DNA of 64,000 bases, from positions 7,021 to 71,020 of the forward strand of contig CAZOOK010000030.1 in NCBI GenBank assembly GCA_964581385.1. Direction: 5' to 3'. Shown one piece after another: positions 51,934 through 61,232 of this stretch. The position numbers and the translations under genes were made by a program. The notes beneath the pieces were generated by a model. That model saw only the letters and a list, made by a program, of their open reading frames with translations, had not been told where the DNA came from and did not search any database. Each line of letters starts with the position of its first letter. Position 1 is the stretch's first letter. Origin of the DNA: CAZOOK01 sp964581385. Its GTDB lineage: Bacteria; Pseudomonadota; Gammaproteobacteria; Nevskiales; Nevskiaceae.

Positions 51934-52626
51934 ATGCAAGACGAGCGCGACATGTCTCAAATCGACGTCGAGCATGTTGCGCCCGCACGGTGTGCACGTC
52001 CCGTTCCGAGGACGCGCGTGTTGAAACGACCGCGCACCGTTCTCGAAGCCGAAGCCGGCGCCTGCGCCGGCGCCAACAGAGTAGAGTTCAGTCCGGCGTA
52101 CCTTGTGTACGTGCACGCACAGCACCCGCCGATGGCGTGCGACTCGACGATGATCACGGCAACGAACCCTCACATCGACGTGTACTCGTTTGAGGGCCGG
52201 GTTGTGTCGTCCGACGAAATTGTTGCGATGCGAGCGTGCATCGACTCGGACCCCGACTTGTGGGTGTGCGTCCACAACTTCGCGTACAGCCAAACAACCG
52301 TCGGCCGCGCGAACGGTTACTTCTTCTGGTTCAACTGCGCGCGCTGGCACCACATAAACATCACTCCAGTCGTTGGACACGACCAGTGCATCGTGCGCGA
52401 CGCGCGTTACGTGCACGGGCACAGCGTGGTCGTCCCGCGCGAAACGGTCGATGCGTGCAAGTGGGCGTACACGCTCAACAAGAGCAAGAGCCTCGAGCTC
52501 GTTGCGACCATCGCGGCCGAGGAGGCCTTGTTTGCAATTGCCGACTGGATGGTCGATCCAGACGAGCACGCCGACGACTTGGACATGCACAGACGCAACC
52601 ACATCGTTGAACCAGAGCAAACGTAA
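51934..52626 (+). CDS. Hypothetical protein, 230 residues
   Basis: Alpha/beta protein with many His, Trp and Cys (DLWVCVHNFAYSQTTVGR; FFWFNCARWHHINITPVVG), perhaps a metal site, but no known pattern. The first 50 residues are basic and likely disordered. The ATG at 51934 lies only 18 bases after the previous stop; another at 51952 is possible. Confidence 0.65.
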   Translation: MQDERDMSQIDVEHVAPARCARPVPRTRVLKRPRTVLEAEAGACAGANRVEFSPAYLVYVHAQHPPMACDSTMITATNPHIDVYSFEGRVVSSDEIVAMRACIDSDPDLWVCVHNFAYSQTTVGRANGYFFWFNCARWHHINITPVVGHDQCIVRDARYVHGHSVVVPRETVDACKWAYTLNKSKSLELVATIAAEEALFAIADWMVDPDEHADDLDMHRRNHIVEPEQT

Positions 52627-52641
52627 TTCACACCACATCGC

Positions 52642-53772
52642 ATGTCGGCGAAGAAGAGTCTGTTGCGCGCGATGCAGGTCCATGTCCCCGTCTCGGTCGC
52701 GTCCAACGATTCGGATGCAGACACAGGCGCGGACACTGTCCCGATTCGCACACCCCCTCGTCCTCCAAAGACAAATACGACGCTGCACGGACAATCTCTC
52801 GACGTCGAGCGGTACGTTCTGATGTCACCGTCGCTCGACGCGTACTTGAAACAAGAAGGCGCTGTTCTCGCGTGCTCGATGCTGCGCATGGTCGCACAGG
52901 CGCGCCACGAGGCGGTTCAGTCGTACGTGACGTTCTTGACGCCCGAACGCACGTCGATGGACGAGTCGCGCCGCGCGGCGTACGACGCGCTGAGCGACGA
53001 CGAGCACGTGAACCGCATGATGTGGACGACGATGTACGACATGATGCGGTTCTTGGCGATGGCGATCATGCGCGGGATCCACAACGTGCCACTGAGCGCC
53101 CCGATCGACGACGCGCTCGCGTCGATGGACGCGGTGTTTGTGTTCCGCGAAGGCGACGCCACGACGCTCGCGGCGCTCGAGTCGGAGGGCGACGCGTCGC
53201 GCGACGAGGACAAGGAGAAGTTCGCGCGCTTGTTGAGGCGCATCAGGCAGCTCCTCGACTTTGACCACTGCATGGGCGGCGTCATGTACAAGGACGCGCG
53301 CGTGCAGTGGGCGCACCTCGGACTGCCGACGCGCGGCGAGGTCGCTCACACGCGTCCGCGCACGATTGAGTTCGTCGAGCGCGTGCGCGCTCGTCTCGCC
53401 GAGACGCACGGCGGGCGCGTTCCGTTACGCGGAGCGTGGCCATCGATTGTTCTGCGCGAGACGAAGACGCACAGCGCCGAGGACGCGCGCGCGGCGATCC
53501 ACGAGGCGTGGACGTTTGAGAGCGCGTGGCGCGACGCCGAGGCCGACGAGCCCGACCACGAGGTGTGTGAGCGCGAGCGCGAGCGTCGCGTGGGGTGGCC
53601 GTGGGCCCCGCCGACGCGCACGTCGTGGGCGCGACGCCTCGAGGAGATTGCGCGCGGATTCGCGGCCGAGGAGGCGCGCCCCGGCTCGTCGATGCTCGGC
53701 ATCGCCATCATGCACGCGATGCGCCAAAACAGCGCGCGCGAACGAGAGAAGGAACGAGAGAGAGAAGGTTGA
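52642..53772 (+). CDS. Hypothetical helical protein with charged C-terminus
   Basis: 376 residues. Residues 1-50 disordered; about 55-210 helical and Met/Ala/Arg-rich (MMWTTMYDMMRFLAMAIMRG); the C-terminal 120 residues are Arg/Glu/Ala/Trp-rich and end in the simple repeat REREKEREREG. No domain recognised. The terminal repeat is encoded by a GA-rich tract, like those seen after other stops. Confidence 0.65.
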   Translation: MSAKKSLLRAMQVHVPVSVASNDSDADTGADTVPIRTPPRPPKTNTTLHGQSLDVERYVLMSPSLDAYLKQEGAVLACSMLRMVAQARHEAVQSYVTFLTPERTSMDESRRAAYDALSDDEHVNRMMWTTMYDMMRFLAMAIMRGIHNVPLSAPIDDALASMDAVFVFREGDATTLAALESEGDASRDEDKEKFARLLRRIRQLLDFDHCMGGVMYKDARVQWAHLGLPTRGEVAHTRPRTIEFVERVRARLAETHGGRVPLRGAWPSIVLRETKTHSAEDARAAIHEAWTFESAWRDAEADEPDHEVCERERERRVGWPWAPPTRTSWARRLEEIARGFAAEEARPGSSMLGIAIMHAMRQNSAREREKEREREG

Positions 53773-53783
53773 ATGATTTGTTA

Positions 53784-54266
53784 TCAACAACACAAACACC
53801 ATTGCTGTCGCTTTTTTGTTTTGGTGTCGTCGACATCGAGCTCGGCGATGAGGAAAAGAAAGATGTTGAGCGCGGCCTTGAGTTGGTCGAGCATGTCTTT
53901 GTTGCGGTGCTGTTGTTGAATCGACGTCGGCACAATTTCACCGCAAACCAGCGCGTGCGTGTTCGCAGCTTTTGGCGCGTCGCACACGCGGCGAAGAAAC
54001 AACACGCAGTCGTAGAACTCGCCGTCGACGCGCAAGACGCACGGTCTGCGCACAAACCACGCAAAGTGCTCCGGAATCGGTTCGAACGCGACGCCCGTCA
54101 TCGAGAGCGCGTCCGTCGTCGCGGCAAACAAGACCACATCGGAGAACCCGGGAGCGCTCACCGTCGTGACGTGGCGCGCAGGCGCAAACGCGCTGAGTTC
54201 GGCCACCGTCATAACAGGGGCTTGCGGATCGGGTCGAGGCTCTGACGGAGGAGGCTGGGCGCTCAT
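53784..54266 (-). CDS. Hypothetical protein with hydrophobic C-terminal helix
   Basis: 160 residues. N-terminal 25 residues Pro-rich; middle beta-rich (FYDCVLFLRRVCD); near the C-terminus QLKAALNIFLFLIAELDV is an amphipathic-to-hydrophobic helix followed by a basic Cys tail (KKRQQWCLCC) that could be a lipidation site. Convergent with the preceding plus-strand gene, 11 bases apart. Confidence 0.6.
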   Translation of the reverse strand: MSAQPPPSEPRPDPQAPVMTVAELSAFAPARHVTTVSAPGFSDVVLFAATTDALSMTGVAFEPIPEHFAWFVRRPCVLRVDGEFYDCVLFLRRVCDAPKAANTHALVCGEIVPTSIQQQHRNKDMLDQLKAALNIFLFLIAELDVDDTKTKKRQQWCLCC

Positions 54267-54272
54267 GGTCTC

Positions 54273-54285
54273 GTTGCGTTGTGTT
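54273..54285 (-). promoter_or_regulatory. CACAAC-type upstream motif
   Basis: AACACAACGCAAC on the minus strand, 6 bases before the ATG at 54266. Confidence 0.45.
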
Positions 54286-54320
54286 CTCCTCTGCACACTA
54301 CATACATCGCCATCCACAAC

Positions 54321-55109
54321 TCACGGAGACGGTCGTATAGCTCCAAACAGCGCCTCTTGTTGCTGGATCCACTGCTGCGTAAACTGCGACCAACGACGCG
54401 ACGCGCTCACAAGGCGCTCGATGCGTTGCTTGATCTCTGGATTGCGTTGCGCGTACAGGTAGAATGCGTACTCACCAGGAGGCTCGCGACCAGTGTCACG
54501 CCAACGCTGATCGAACGCGTTGCGGAGGACCCAATCCAAGGCGTCGTAGGGCGTCTTGGCCTCGCGTGGCGCATGACGAACATCGCGCTGGAAGACAACG
54601 TACGGCAAAAGAGCGTAGCAGTCCTCGTACATTTGCTGGCGACTGTACTCGGCGCACGTGCGCAAGCAAATGGAGGAGGCACCATGTTGTTCGAACGTCA
54701 CGTTCACGAACGAAGCCGCAAAGGACGCGACGCGCCCAGACACGTCGACGTCTGCCACTTGTTGCGGTACTGTCGCTTGCGCCGACGCAGTTGCCGATAC
54801 GCGCTCTCGTATGAATGAAATCGTGCCCGCCAACTCCGACACCGCAGTTGACAGTTCGGCCAACTGCCGCTTGACATCGACGATGTCGCGCACGATTGTC
54901 TGATCGGCTTCACGCGCCCGCCCGTCCCGATTCTCCAGGCGCGTGCGACACGTTGGACACGACGGCGTGCGGCACGTCCACGCGTCGATGCACCCCGTGT
55001 GGAACGTGTGGCCGCACGGCGTCGAGATGGGGCGAAGACAGATGGCACACGCATCCGATGGAAACACGAGACGGTCATCGCCGTTCTTGGTGGCGGAAGT
55101 GGCACTCAT
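54321..55109 (-). CDS. RING-finger protein
   Basis: 262 residues. Residues about 21-55 are a RING: CAIC, then PCGHTFHTGC, then SCPTC, the normal order of eight ligands. A predicted coiled coil follows (about 75-115), then a C-terminal domain (about 145-250) that is also found in the next gene upstream. RING proteins are usually E3 ubiquitin ligases that bind E2 enzymes; the C-terminal domain would pick the substrate. The ATG at 55109 is preceded by a CACAAC motif. Confidence 0.85.
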   Translation of the reverse strand: MSATSATKNGDDRLVFPSDACAICLRPISTPCGHTFHTGCIDAWTCRTPSCPTCRTRLENRDGRAREADQTIVRDIVDVKRQLAELSTAVSELAGTISFIRERVSATASAQATVPQQVADVDVSGRVASFAASFVNVTFEQHGASSICLRTCAEYSRQQMYEDCYALLPYVVFQRDVRHAPREAKTPYDALDWVLRNAFDQRWRDTGREPPGEYAFYLYAQRNPEIKQRIERLVSASRRWSQFTQQWIQQQEALFGAIRPSP

Positions 55110-55117
55110 CTGGTGTT

Positions 55118-55132
55118 GAGATGTGTTGTGAC
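55118..55132 (-). promoter_or_regulatory. CACAAC-type upstream motif
   Basis: GTCACAACACATCTC on the minus strand, 8 bases before the ATG at 55109. Confidence 0.45.
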
Positions 55133-55138
55133 GACCAA

Positions 55139-55615
55139 TCACAACAACAGACGCCACGCCGCGTCGATCAGGCGTTGCGCGCACGCCTTGTGCTGGTCCG
55201 AGCGCATGACGTACAAGTACATGTTGAACTCTTCGTAATTGAATCCTTTGAGCGGGATTTGCTTGGTTTGCGGGTGTTCGATGAAGCTGTTGTTCTTGTA
55301 CGCCCACATCACCACCTCGAAGTTCGTCACCGTCGACACAGGACGAGAGAGGTCGACGCACACGAACGGACGCAGCATGCAGCAGTCGTTCAACATGTCC
55401 GCGTAGGTGTACTCGCTCGTCGTAAGGAGATAAACACTCGCGCTCTGCAAATCGGCTGGAACTTTGTAAAACTTGACTATCGGCGTCGAGCGCTCAACCG
55501 CTTCTTTCACATTCGCGATGTCGACGCGCATGGCGGAAAGCTCGGATGCGAGCTTCGCGCAATGGTCTCGCGCAGTCGACGCGAGGCGGATGAGCTCGTC
55601 GTTTTGTTGACTCAT
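55139..55615 (-). CDS. RING-less paralogue of the RING protein
   Basis: 158 residues. It begins with a short coiled coil (ARDHCAKLASELSAMRVD) and continues with the C-terminal domain of the neighbouring RING gene: EYTYADMLNDCCMLRPFV matches EYSRQQMYEDCYALLPYV, and FNMYLYVMRSDQHKACAQRL matches AFYLYAQRNPEIKQRIERL. Without the RING it could compete with or partner the full-length protein. Confidence 0.7.
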   Translation of the reverse strand: MSQQNDELIRLASTARDHCAKLASELSAMRVDIANVKEAVERSTPIVKFYKVPADLQSASVYLLTTSEYTYADMLNDCCMLRPFVCVDLSRPVSTVTNFEVVMWAYKNNSFIEHPQTKQIPLKGFNYEEFNMYLYVMRSDQHKACAQRLIDAAWRLLL

Positions 55616-55635
55616 CGGCAATCTTGTCGTGCGTT

Positions 55636-55650
55636 GAATTGAGTTGTGTT
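55636..55650 (-). promoter_or_regulatory. CACAAC-type upstream motif
   Basis: AACACAACTCAATTC on the minus strand, 20 bases before the ATG at 55615; abuts the plus-strand copy at 55651, so two divergent genes share one spacer. Confidence 0.45.
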
Positions 55651-55668
55651 CAACACACAACACAACGC
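55651..55668 (+). promoter_or_regulatory. CACAAC-type upstream motif
   Basis: CAACACACAACACAACGC, 9 bases before the ATG at 55678. Confidence 0.45.
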
Positions 55669-55677
55669 TCGCGTCGA

Positions 55678-56328
55678 ATGTCGTCTGCTCCCACCCCAGC
55701 TGCTGCGCCTGCTGCCGCCGTCGCCGTCCCGGTTGCGGTCGCGCGCCGGTTGACGACGGGCGAGCTCGCCGAGCTGCACGCGGTGGAACAGCAGCTGCGC
55801 GCGGCGTGGTCGCGCGCGCGCGAGAAGTGGCTGACCGACCGCGTGTTTGACGGAACCGAGATCGACCGAGAGCGAGACAACTACGGTCGCTTGACGTGGT
55901 CCTTCATGCCGTGCAACTCGGACGATTGGAAACAGGTCCGCGACGTGGTGTGGGTTGTGCGGATGCTGGCGTCGCTCGCCGAACAACTCGCGGGCTACTT
56001 CGCGACGTCATACGGATACGAATGCGCATCGTACGTGCGACGAATCGTGGAGATCGACGAATGGTGCAGCGATCCAGAACGCGAGGCTCTGATGTTGAGT
56101 CTGGACCCCAATCGCGCGCTGCAGGCCGACGCCATTGACTTGATGAGAGAGCACGTGTTCGTTGGCGGTTGCGACATCTGCCATCACACGAAGTCGTACG
56201 AGTGGGCGCAGCAGTACCTCAAGCAATCCAATGAGGAGCGTGACCAAGAACGCGTGCGCAACGAAGAGCTCGTCCGTGTTCACGACGCGCAGCGTGCGCG
56301 GGCTTGCGTGTCGAGCAGTGTGGTGTGA
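55678..56328 (+). CDS. Hypothetical helical protein
   Basis: 216 residues. An Ala/Pro/Val-rich leader of 25 residues is followed by a helical body with many Arg, Glu and Trp, a possible metal-binding cluster GGCDICHHTKSYEW near 160-175, and a charged C-terminal helix (NEERDQERVRNEELVRVHD). No family recognised. Confidence 0.65.
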   Translation: MSSAPTPAAAPAAAVAVPVAVARRLTTGELAELHAVEQQLRAAWSRAREKWLTDRVFDGTEIDRERDNYGRLTWSFMPCNSDDWKQVRDVVWVVRMLASLAEQLAGYFATSYGYECASYVRRIVEIDEWCSDPEREALMLSLDPNRALQADAIDLMREHVFVGGCDICHHTKSYEWAQQYLKQSNEERDQERVRNEELVRVHDAQRARACVSSSVV

Positions 56329-56334
56329 ACGACG

Positions 56335-56349
56335 CACACACAACGCAAC
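56335..56349 (+). promoter_or_regulatory. CACAAC-type upstream motif
   Basis: CACACACAACGCAAC, 21 bases before the ATG at 56371 and 6 bases after the previous stop. Confidence 0.45.
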
Positions 56350-56370
56350 GCCATCTCACACTCACGTCGA

Positions 56371-56703
56371 ATGTCGTCAGTTTCCTCTCCTGCTGTCGAC
56401 GTCGCCGTCGCCGTCTCGGTCCCGGTTGCGAACACGCAACAACACCTGGTCGTGATCACACACACCAAACGTTTTCCAGACGGATCGGTCGCGCACATCT
56501 ACTCGGATGGAATGAAAAAGTGCATCTTCAAGGGTTACTTCAATCGCACAGTGACCGTGACCTCCATTCCGCGCTTTCCCAGGATGATCGTACATCTACA
56601 CGAGCCAATCAGTATGTTCCCGCCAATATCGGATTGGCTCACCGACGACGACACCAACCTTTACGTCGCGCGTGCCAAGAACGCGTGGGCCGAGATGACG
56701 TGA
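56371..56703 (+). CDS. Small tandem-family protein, member 1
   Basis: 110 residues. Beta-rich core with TKRFPDGSVAHIYSDGMKKC, and a C-terminal helix AKNAWAEM. Closest to the protein at 57136 (IRFSDGSSARVNSDGMKTY, AEKAWAKM); both also share the leader VSVPVANTQQ/VVPVADTQQ. Function unknown. Confidence 0.7.
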   Translation: MSSVSSPAVDVAVAVSVPVANTQQHLVVITHTKRFPDGSVAHIYSDGMKKCIFKGYFNRTVTVTSIPRFPRMIVHLHEPISMFPPISDWLTDDDTNLYVARAKNAWAEMT

Positions 56704-56720
56704 TTGTGCGTGTGCGTAAA

Positions 56721-56736
56721 ACATAACTCAACTCGA
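56721..56736 (+). promoter_or_regulatory. Variant CACAAC-type motif
   Basis: ACATAACTCAACTCGA, 13 bases before the ATG at 56750; C-to-T change in the core, and the following CTCGAGTCAACCG also precedes the topoisomerase ATG. Confidence 0.35.
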
Positions 56737-56749
56737 CTCGAGTCAACCG

Positions 56750-57097
56750 ATGTCGCAGACGCCGACGCACGCTCATGCTTTGGCGGATGTCCCGGACGCG
56801 AACACGAACGCAGACGATGCCGTGCCGACGTCTGTGTACACGAAAAAGTTGGACTACGGACGTGCCACGTTGCTGTCCAACGGCAACAAGACGTGCTGGA
56901 TGCGCCGTGGCGACTTCTGCATCGACGTGTTTTACAATGCCAAAACTGCCACGACGACAGCGTTTGGTCACTGGAAGACAGCGCTCGGTGTGACAATAAG
57001 GTCATCTTCGTTGATTGCCGACGAGTACATTCCCGGCGCAGAGAAGATTTGGGCGGAGATGGAAGTCGAGATGAAGAATGCGAGCGGTGTGAGTTGA
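56750..57097 (+). CDS. Small tandem-family protein, member 2 (divergent)
   Basis: 115 residues. The family signature is weaker: GRATLLSNGNKTCWMRRGDF corresponds to the SDGMK region, and AEKIWAEM near the end matches the C-terminal helix of the other two. The N-terminus is unrelated. An older duplicate between the two closer copies. Confidence 0.6.
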   Translation: MSQTPTHAHALADVPDANTNADDAVPTSVYTKKLDYGRATLLSNGNKTCWMRRGDFCIDVFYNAKTATTTAFGHWKTALGVTIRSSSLIADEYIPGAEKIWAEMEVEMKNASGVS

Positions 57098-57104
57098 ATA
57101 ATTG

Positions 57105-57119
57105 ATCACAACTCAACGC
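57105..57119 (+). promoter_or_regulatory. CACAAC-type upstream motif
   Basis: ATCACAACTCAACGC, 16 bases before the ATG at 57136. Confidence 0.45.
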
Positions 57120-57135
57120 TCGCTAACGTCGACCG

Positions 57136-57471
57136 ATGTCGTCGTCTGCTCCCGCTCCCGCTCCCGCTGTCGACGTCGTCCCGGTTGCGGACACGCAGCA
57201 AGAACTGGTCGTGATCGAGCGTACCATACGTTTTTCAGATGGATCGTCCGCGCGGGTCAACTCGGATGGAATGAAAACGTATGTTTGCATAGACAGCGAG
57301 CAGTTCCCAGTGAGCGTGACCTACACTCCGCGCTGGTCTCACTTTGAAGTTGTGCGACAGGAATCATGGATGCAAGACGGCAGGATCAAGACAATGTCGA
57401 ACTTTCTCACATGGGACATTAAGGACTTTTACGTGAAACGCGCCGAGAAGGCGTGGGCCAAGATGGGCTGA
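57136..57471 (+). CDS. Small tandem-family protein, member 3
   Basis: 111 residues, the near paralogue of the gene at 56371. Same order: Ala/Pro/Val leader, VADTQQELVVIE strand, FSDGSSARVNSDGMK turn, and terminal helix KRAEKAWAKM. No enzymatic residues evident. Confidence 0.7.
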   Translation: MSSSAPAPAPAVDVVPVADTQQELVVIERTIRFSDGSSARVNSDGMKTYVCIDSEQFPVSVTYTPRWSHFEVVRQESWMQDGRIKTMSNFLTWDIKDFYVKRAEKAWAKMG

Positions 57472-57483
57472 TTGTGTGTGTAA

Positions 57484-57499
57484 GAACACAACTCATTTC
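57484..57499 (+). promoter_or_regulatory. CACAAC-type upstream motif
   Basis: GAACACAACTCATTTC, 22 bases before the topoisomerase ATG at 57522. Confidence 0.45.
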
Positions 57500-57521
57500 T
57501 CATCTCGACTCGAGTCAACCG

Positions 57522-60500
57522 ATGTCGTCGTCGTCTGTTGCCGCCGCGGGTGTGGGTGTTGCGCGCACGGAGGCCGAGCGCGCGGCCGTCTCGAAAAAGT
57601 TCCAGAAAAAGACGCAAGTCGAGCACGTTCTCCTCCGCCCCGACACGTACGTCGGGTCGATGGAGATGGCCACCGAGACGCGCTGGGTCCTCGATCTCGA
57701 TCTTTCGTGTGCACCCGCCGCGCATGACGGCGACAGCGACGGCGACAGCGACAACGGCAGCAACGACCAGAAGGATAAGAGCGAAAAGCAAAAAATCAAA
57801 TTGGTCGAGCGCGAGGTGTCGTTTGTGCCTGCGCTCTACAAGATCTTTGACGAGGTGCTCATGAACGCCGCCGACAACAAGCGCCGCGACGCGTCGATGC
57901 GCAACTTGCGCGTCTTCATCGACCGCGCGTCTGGGTCGATCTCCGTCTACAACGACGGTGCGTCGATCCCCATCGAGACGCACACCGAGCACGGCGTGTA
58001 CATCGCCGAGCTGGTGTTTGGGCATTTGCTCACGGGCGAGAACTTCGAGGATGGCGAGGAGCGCGTCGTCGGCGGGCGCAACGGGTACGGCGCGAAGCTC
58101 GCCAACATCTTTTCGACGAAATTCGTCGTCGAGACGCAAGACCACGGGCGCGCATACCGCCAGGTCTGGACGCGCAACATGAGCGCGTGCGCCCCGCCCT
58201 CCATCTCGGCGTCCAAGACCAAGCGCGACTACACGCGCGTCTGGTTCACGCCCGACTACGTGCGGTTCGGGATGCCAAACGGACTCGACGACGACGCCGT
58301 CGCGCTCATGAGCAAGCGCGTCGTCGACGTCGCCGGTGTGCTCGGCAAGACCGTGCGCGTCTCGCTCAACGACCGCGTCCTCGACCAGTGCAACACCTTT
58401 GACAAGTACGTCGCACTCTACCTCTCGCCATCGCCAACATCCGAGCCAGACGACGAGGACGAGGGGAAAAAAGAGAACGACAAAGAACACGTGACGGCTC
58501 GCCTGAACGAGCGGTGGGAGATCGCGGTGGCCGCGTCGCGCGACGGGGCGCACGAGCACGTCTCGTTCGTCAACGCGGTGTGTACGACCAAGGGCGGGCC
58601 GCACGTCGCCGTCGTCGCCGACCAGGTCGTCAAGGCCGTGCTGGCGCACCTCCAAAAGAAGCACAAGGCGCTGGCCGAGTCGCTCAAGCCCGCGCAAATC
58701 AAGAACCACGTGCGCGTGTTTGTGAACGCGCTCGTCGTGAACCCGTCGTTCGACTCACAGACGAAGGAACACCTCACGACGAAACCCGCCGCGTTCGGCC
58801 CAAAGGAGTTCTTTCCATCGTTGCCGGACGCTCTGCTGACCAAAATCGTCAAGCACTCTGGCATCGTCGACGCCGTGCTGCGGTGGGGCGAGGCCAAGCA
58901 GGCCAAGGAGCTGCGCAAGGTCGGCGGCACGAAAAAGGCGCGCCTGCTCAACATCGAGAAGCTCGACGACGCAAACTGCGCCGGCGGAAAGCGCTCGGCC
59001 GAGTGCACGCTCATCTTGACGGAAGGCGACTCGGCCAAGTCGCTCGCGCTCTCTGGGTTGTCTGTGGTCGGGCGCGATCTTTTCGGCGTGTTTCCGCTCA
59101 AGGGCAAGCCGCTGAACGTCCGCGACGCTGGGCACGCGGCCATCGTCAAGAACGCCGAGATCCAAAACGTGCTGAAGATCTTGGGGCTGCGCGTGGGCGA
59201 GGACGCCGACTCTCCAGCCGCGCTACGCTACGGCCACGTGCTCATCATGACGGACCAGGACCAAGACGGGTCGCACATCAAAGGTTTGCTTTTCAACTTC
59301 TTCCACTTCTTCTTCCCTCGCCTGCTCAAGTCTCCCGGGTTCATGCGCGTGTTCGTGACGCCCATCGTCAAGGTGTGGCGCGGAAGCGCATCTTCGGCGT
59401 CGCTCGCGTTTTACTCGCTGCACGACTACACCGAGTGGACGAAAGCCAACACGGCGAAGCGCGTCAAGTACTACAAGGGTCTGGGGACGTCGACGGCGGC
59501 CGAGGCGCGCGAGTACTTCTCGGACATGCGCAACCACACGATCGAGATGGTTTGGGACAGGGCGAACGACGCAAACGAGCGCGACGCGCTCGAGATGGCG
59601 TTTTCGAAATCGAGGGCCGACGACCGCAAGAAGTGGCTCGAGGCCGGTGCGCCCGCTGGAAACATCGATTTCGGGCGGAAGACGATGCGGTACGACGAGT
59701 TCGTGCGCAGCGAGCTCGTTCACTTTTCGCGATCGGACAACACGCGGTCGATCCCGTCGATGCTCGATGGACTCAAGCCGTCGCAGCGCAAGGTCCTGTT
59801 CGCGTGCTTCAAGCGCAAGCTCGTCGACGAGGTCAAGGTCGGCCAGCTCTCTGGGTACGTCTCCGAGCACGCCGTGTACCACCACGGCGAGGAGAGCCTT
59901 CAAGGCACGATTGTCGGAATGGCGCAGACGTTTGTTGGGGCGAACAACGTCGCTCTGCTGAGCGCGGGCGGAGCGTTCGGCACGCGGCGCATGGGCGGCA
60001 AGGACGCCGCGAGCGCGCGCTACATCCACACGAAGCTCGAGCCCGTCGCGCGCTTGCTGTTCCATGAGGACGACGACGCGCTGTACACGTACCTCGAAGA
60101 CGACGGCGCGAAGATCGAGCCCGTCGCGTACGTCCCCGTGATTCCGTTGGTGCTCGTCAACGGTGCGGCGGGGATCGGAACTGGGTGGAGCACGAAGATC
60201 GCGCCGCGCGACCCGCGCGCCGTTGTTGAGGCGGTTCGCGCGTGTCTGTTCGAGGGCGAGTTGCCGGCGCTGCCGGTGCCGGCGCTGCCTCCTTGGTTCC
60301 GCGGTTTCCGCGGCGAGGTCGCGGCGCTTGACGCGCCAGGGCGGTGGGCGGTGCGCGGCGCGTGCTCGCTCGATGCCGCGAACGAGACGCTCACGATCAC
60401 CGAGCTTCCGGTCGGGACGTGGACGGCGTCGTACAAGGAGGACCTCGTGGCGATGGGCGACGACAAGATCGCTGACATCAAAGAACACCACACCGACGAG

Positions 60501-61169
60501 ACGGTTCGGTTCGAGGTTGCGCTGACGAGCACGTTTGCGGCCGAGTGCGCGGCGATGGCGCGCGACAAGCTTTTGGAGACGTTCAAGCTCGTGACGACGC
60601 TGAGCGAGTCGAACATGCACGCGTTCGACGCAGACGGGCGGCTGCGCAAGTTCGACAACGTGTTTCAAGTCTTGCGCGAGTTTTGCACGGCGCGTCTCGC
60701 GCTGTACGAGAAGCGCAAGGCGCATTTGGAGAAGGTGCTCGAGGAGGAGTCGACGCGTCTTTCCGAGCAGGCGCGGTTCGTTGGGTTGGTGGCGCGCGAC
60801 GAGCTCAAGCTGGGGAACAAGCCGCGCGCGGCGCTGGTGAGCGAGCTCGAGTCGCGCGCGTTTGCGGCGATCGACGGGTCGCACGACTACTTGCTGACGA
60901 TGCCGCTGTGGTCGCTGACAATGGAGAGGGTGGAGGCGCTCGAGACGCGCGCGCGGATGAAGAGGGACGAGCTCGAGGCGCTGCGCAAACGGACGCCGCG
61001 CGATTTGTGGATCGCCGACCTCGACGCGCTCGAGCGCGAACTGGTGCGCGTGCTGAACGTGCCGGTGCAGACAGAGGGAGGGGCGCAACCGCAGACGAAG
61101 AAGCGCGCGACGCCGAGCGGAGCGGCCAAGACGGAGAAGAAAAAGGAAAAGGTGGTGGTCGTGGAGTAG
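57522..61169 (+). CDS. TOP2: DNA topoisomerase II (type IIA)
   Basis: 1215 residues, a fused A+B subunit enzyme as in eukaryotes and large DNA viruses. GHKL ATPase: NGYGAKLAN at 187. TOPRIM: EGDSAKSLALSGL at 501 and DQDQDGSHIK at 578-587. Cleavage domain: RRMGGKDAASARYIHTKL with catalytic Tyr834, followed by the IGTGWSTKIAPRDP block. The C-terminal tail is short and basic (KKRATPSGAAKTEKKKEK), unlike the long regulatory tails of cellular enzymes. An acidic insert lies near 66-85. It passes one duplex through another using ATP, needed for replication and packaging of the genome. The ATG at 57522 is used. Confidence 0.97.
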   Translation: MSSSSVAAAGVGVARTEAERAAVSKKFQKKTQVEHVLLRPDTYVGSMEMATETRWVLDLDLSCAPAAHDGDSDGDSDNGSNDQKDKSEKQKIKLVEREVSFVPALYKIFDEVLMNAADNKRRDASMRNLRVFIDRASGSISVYNDGASIPIETHTEHGVYIAELVFGHLLTGENFEDGEERVVGGRNGYGAKLANIFSTKFVVETQDHGRAYRQVWTRNMSACAPPSISASKTKRDYTRVWFTPDYVRFGMPNGLDDDAVALMSKRVVDVAGVLGKTVRVSLNDRVLDQCNTFDKYVALYLSPSPTSEPDDEDEGKKENDKEHVTARLNERWEIAVAASRDGAHEHVSFVNAVCTTKGGPHVAVVADQVVKAVLAHLQKKHKALAESLKPAQIKNHVRVFVNALVVNPSFDSQTKEHLTTKPAAFGPKEFFPSLPDALLTKIVKHSGIVDAVLRWGEAKQAKELRKVGGTKKARLLNIEKLDDANCAGGKRSAECTLILTEGDSAKSLALSGLSVVGRDLFGVFPLKGKPLNVRDAGHAAIVKNAEIQNVLKILGLRVGEDADSPAALRYGHVLIMTDQDQDGSHIKGLLFNFFHFFFPRLLKSPGFMRVFVTPIVKVWRGSASSASLAFYSLHDYTEWTKANTAKRVKYYKGLGTSTAAEAREYFSDMRNHTIEMVWDRANDANERDALEMAFSKSRADDRKKWLEAGAPAGNIDFGRKTMRYDEFVRSELVHFSRSDNTRSIPSMLDGLKPSQRKVLFACFKRKLVDEVKVGQLSGYVSEHAVYHHGEESLQGTIVGMAQTFVGANNVALLSAGGAFGTRRMGGKDAASARYIHTKLEPVARLLFHEDDDALYTYLEDDGAKIEPVAYVPVIPLVLVNGAAGIGTGWSTKIAPRDPRAVVEAVRACLFEGELPALPVPALPPWFRGFRGEVAALDAPGRWAVRGACSLDAANETLTITELPVGTWTASYKEDLVAMGDDKIADIKEHHTDETVRFEVALTSTFAAECAAMARDKLLETFKLVTTLSESNMHAFDADGRLRKFDNVFQVLREFCTARLALYEKRKAHLEKVLEEESTRLSEQARFVGLVARDELKLGNKPRAALVSELESRAFAAIDGSHDYLLTMPLWSLTMERVEALETRARMKRDELEALRKRTPRDLWIADLDALERELVRVLNVPVQTEGGAQPQTKKRATPSGAAKTEKKKEKVVVVE

Positions 61170-61232
61170 TCGAGTCGCACGCGAGCGTGAAATGATGCAG
61201 ATGTGAAGCGACCGAGACACACTCTAAAGCCA

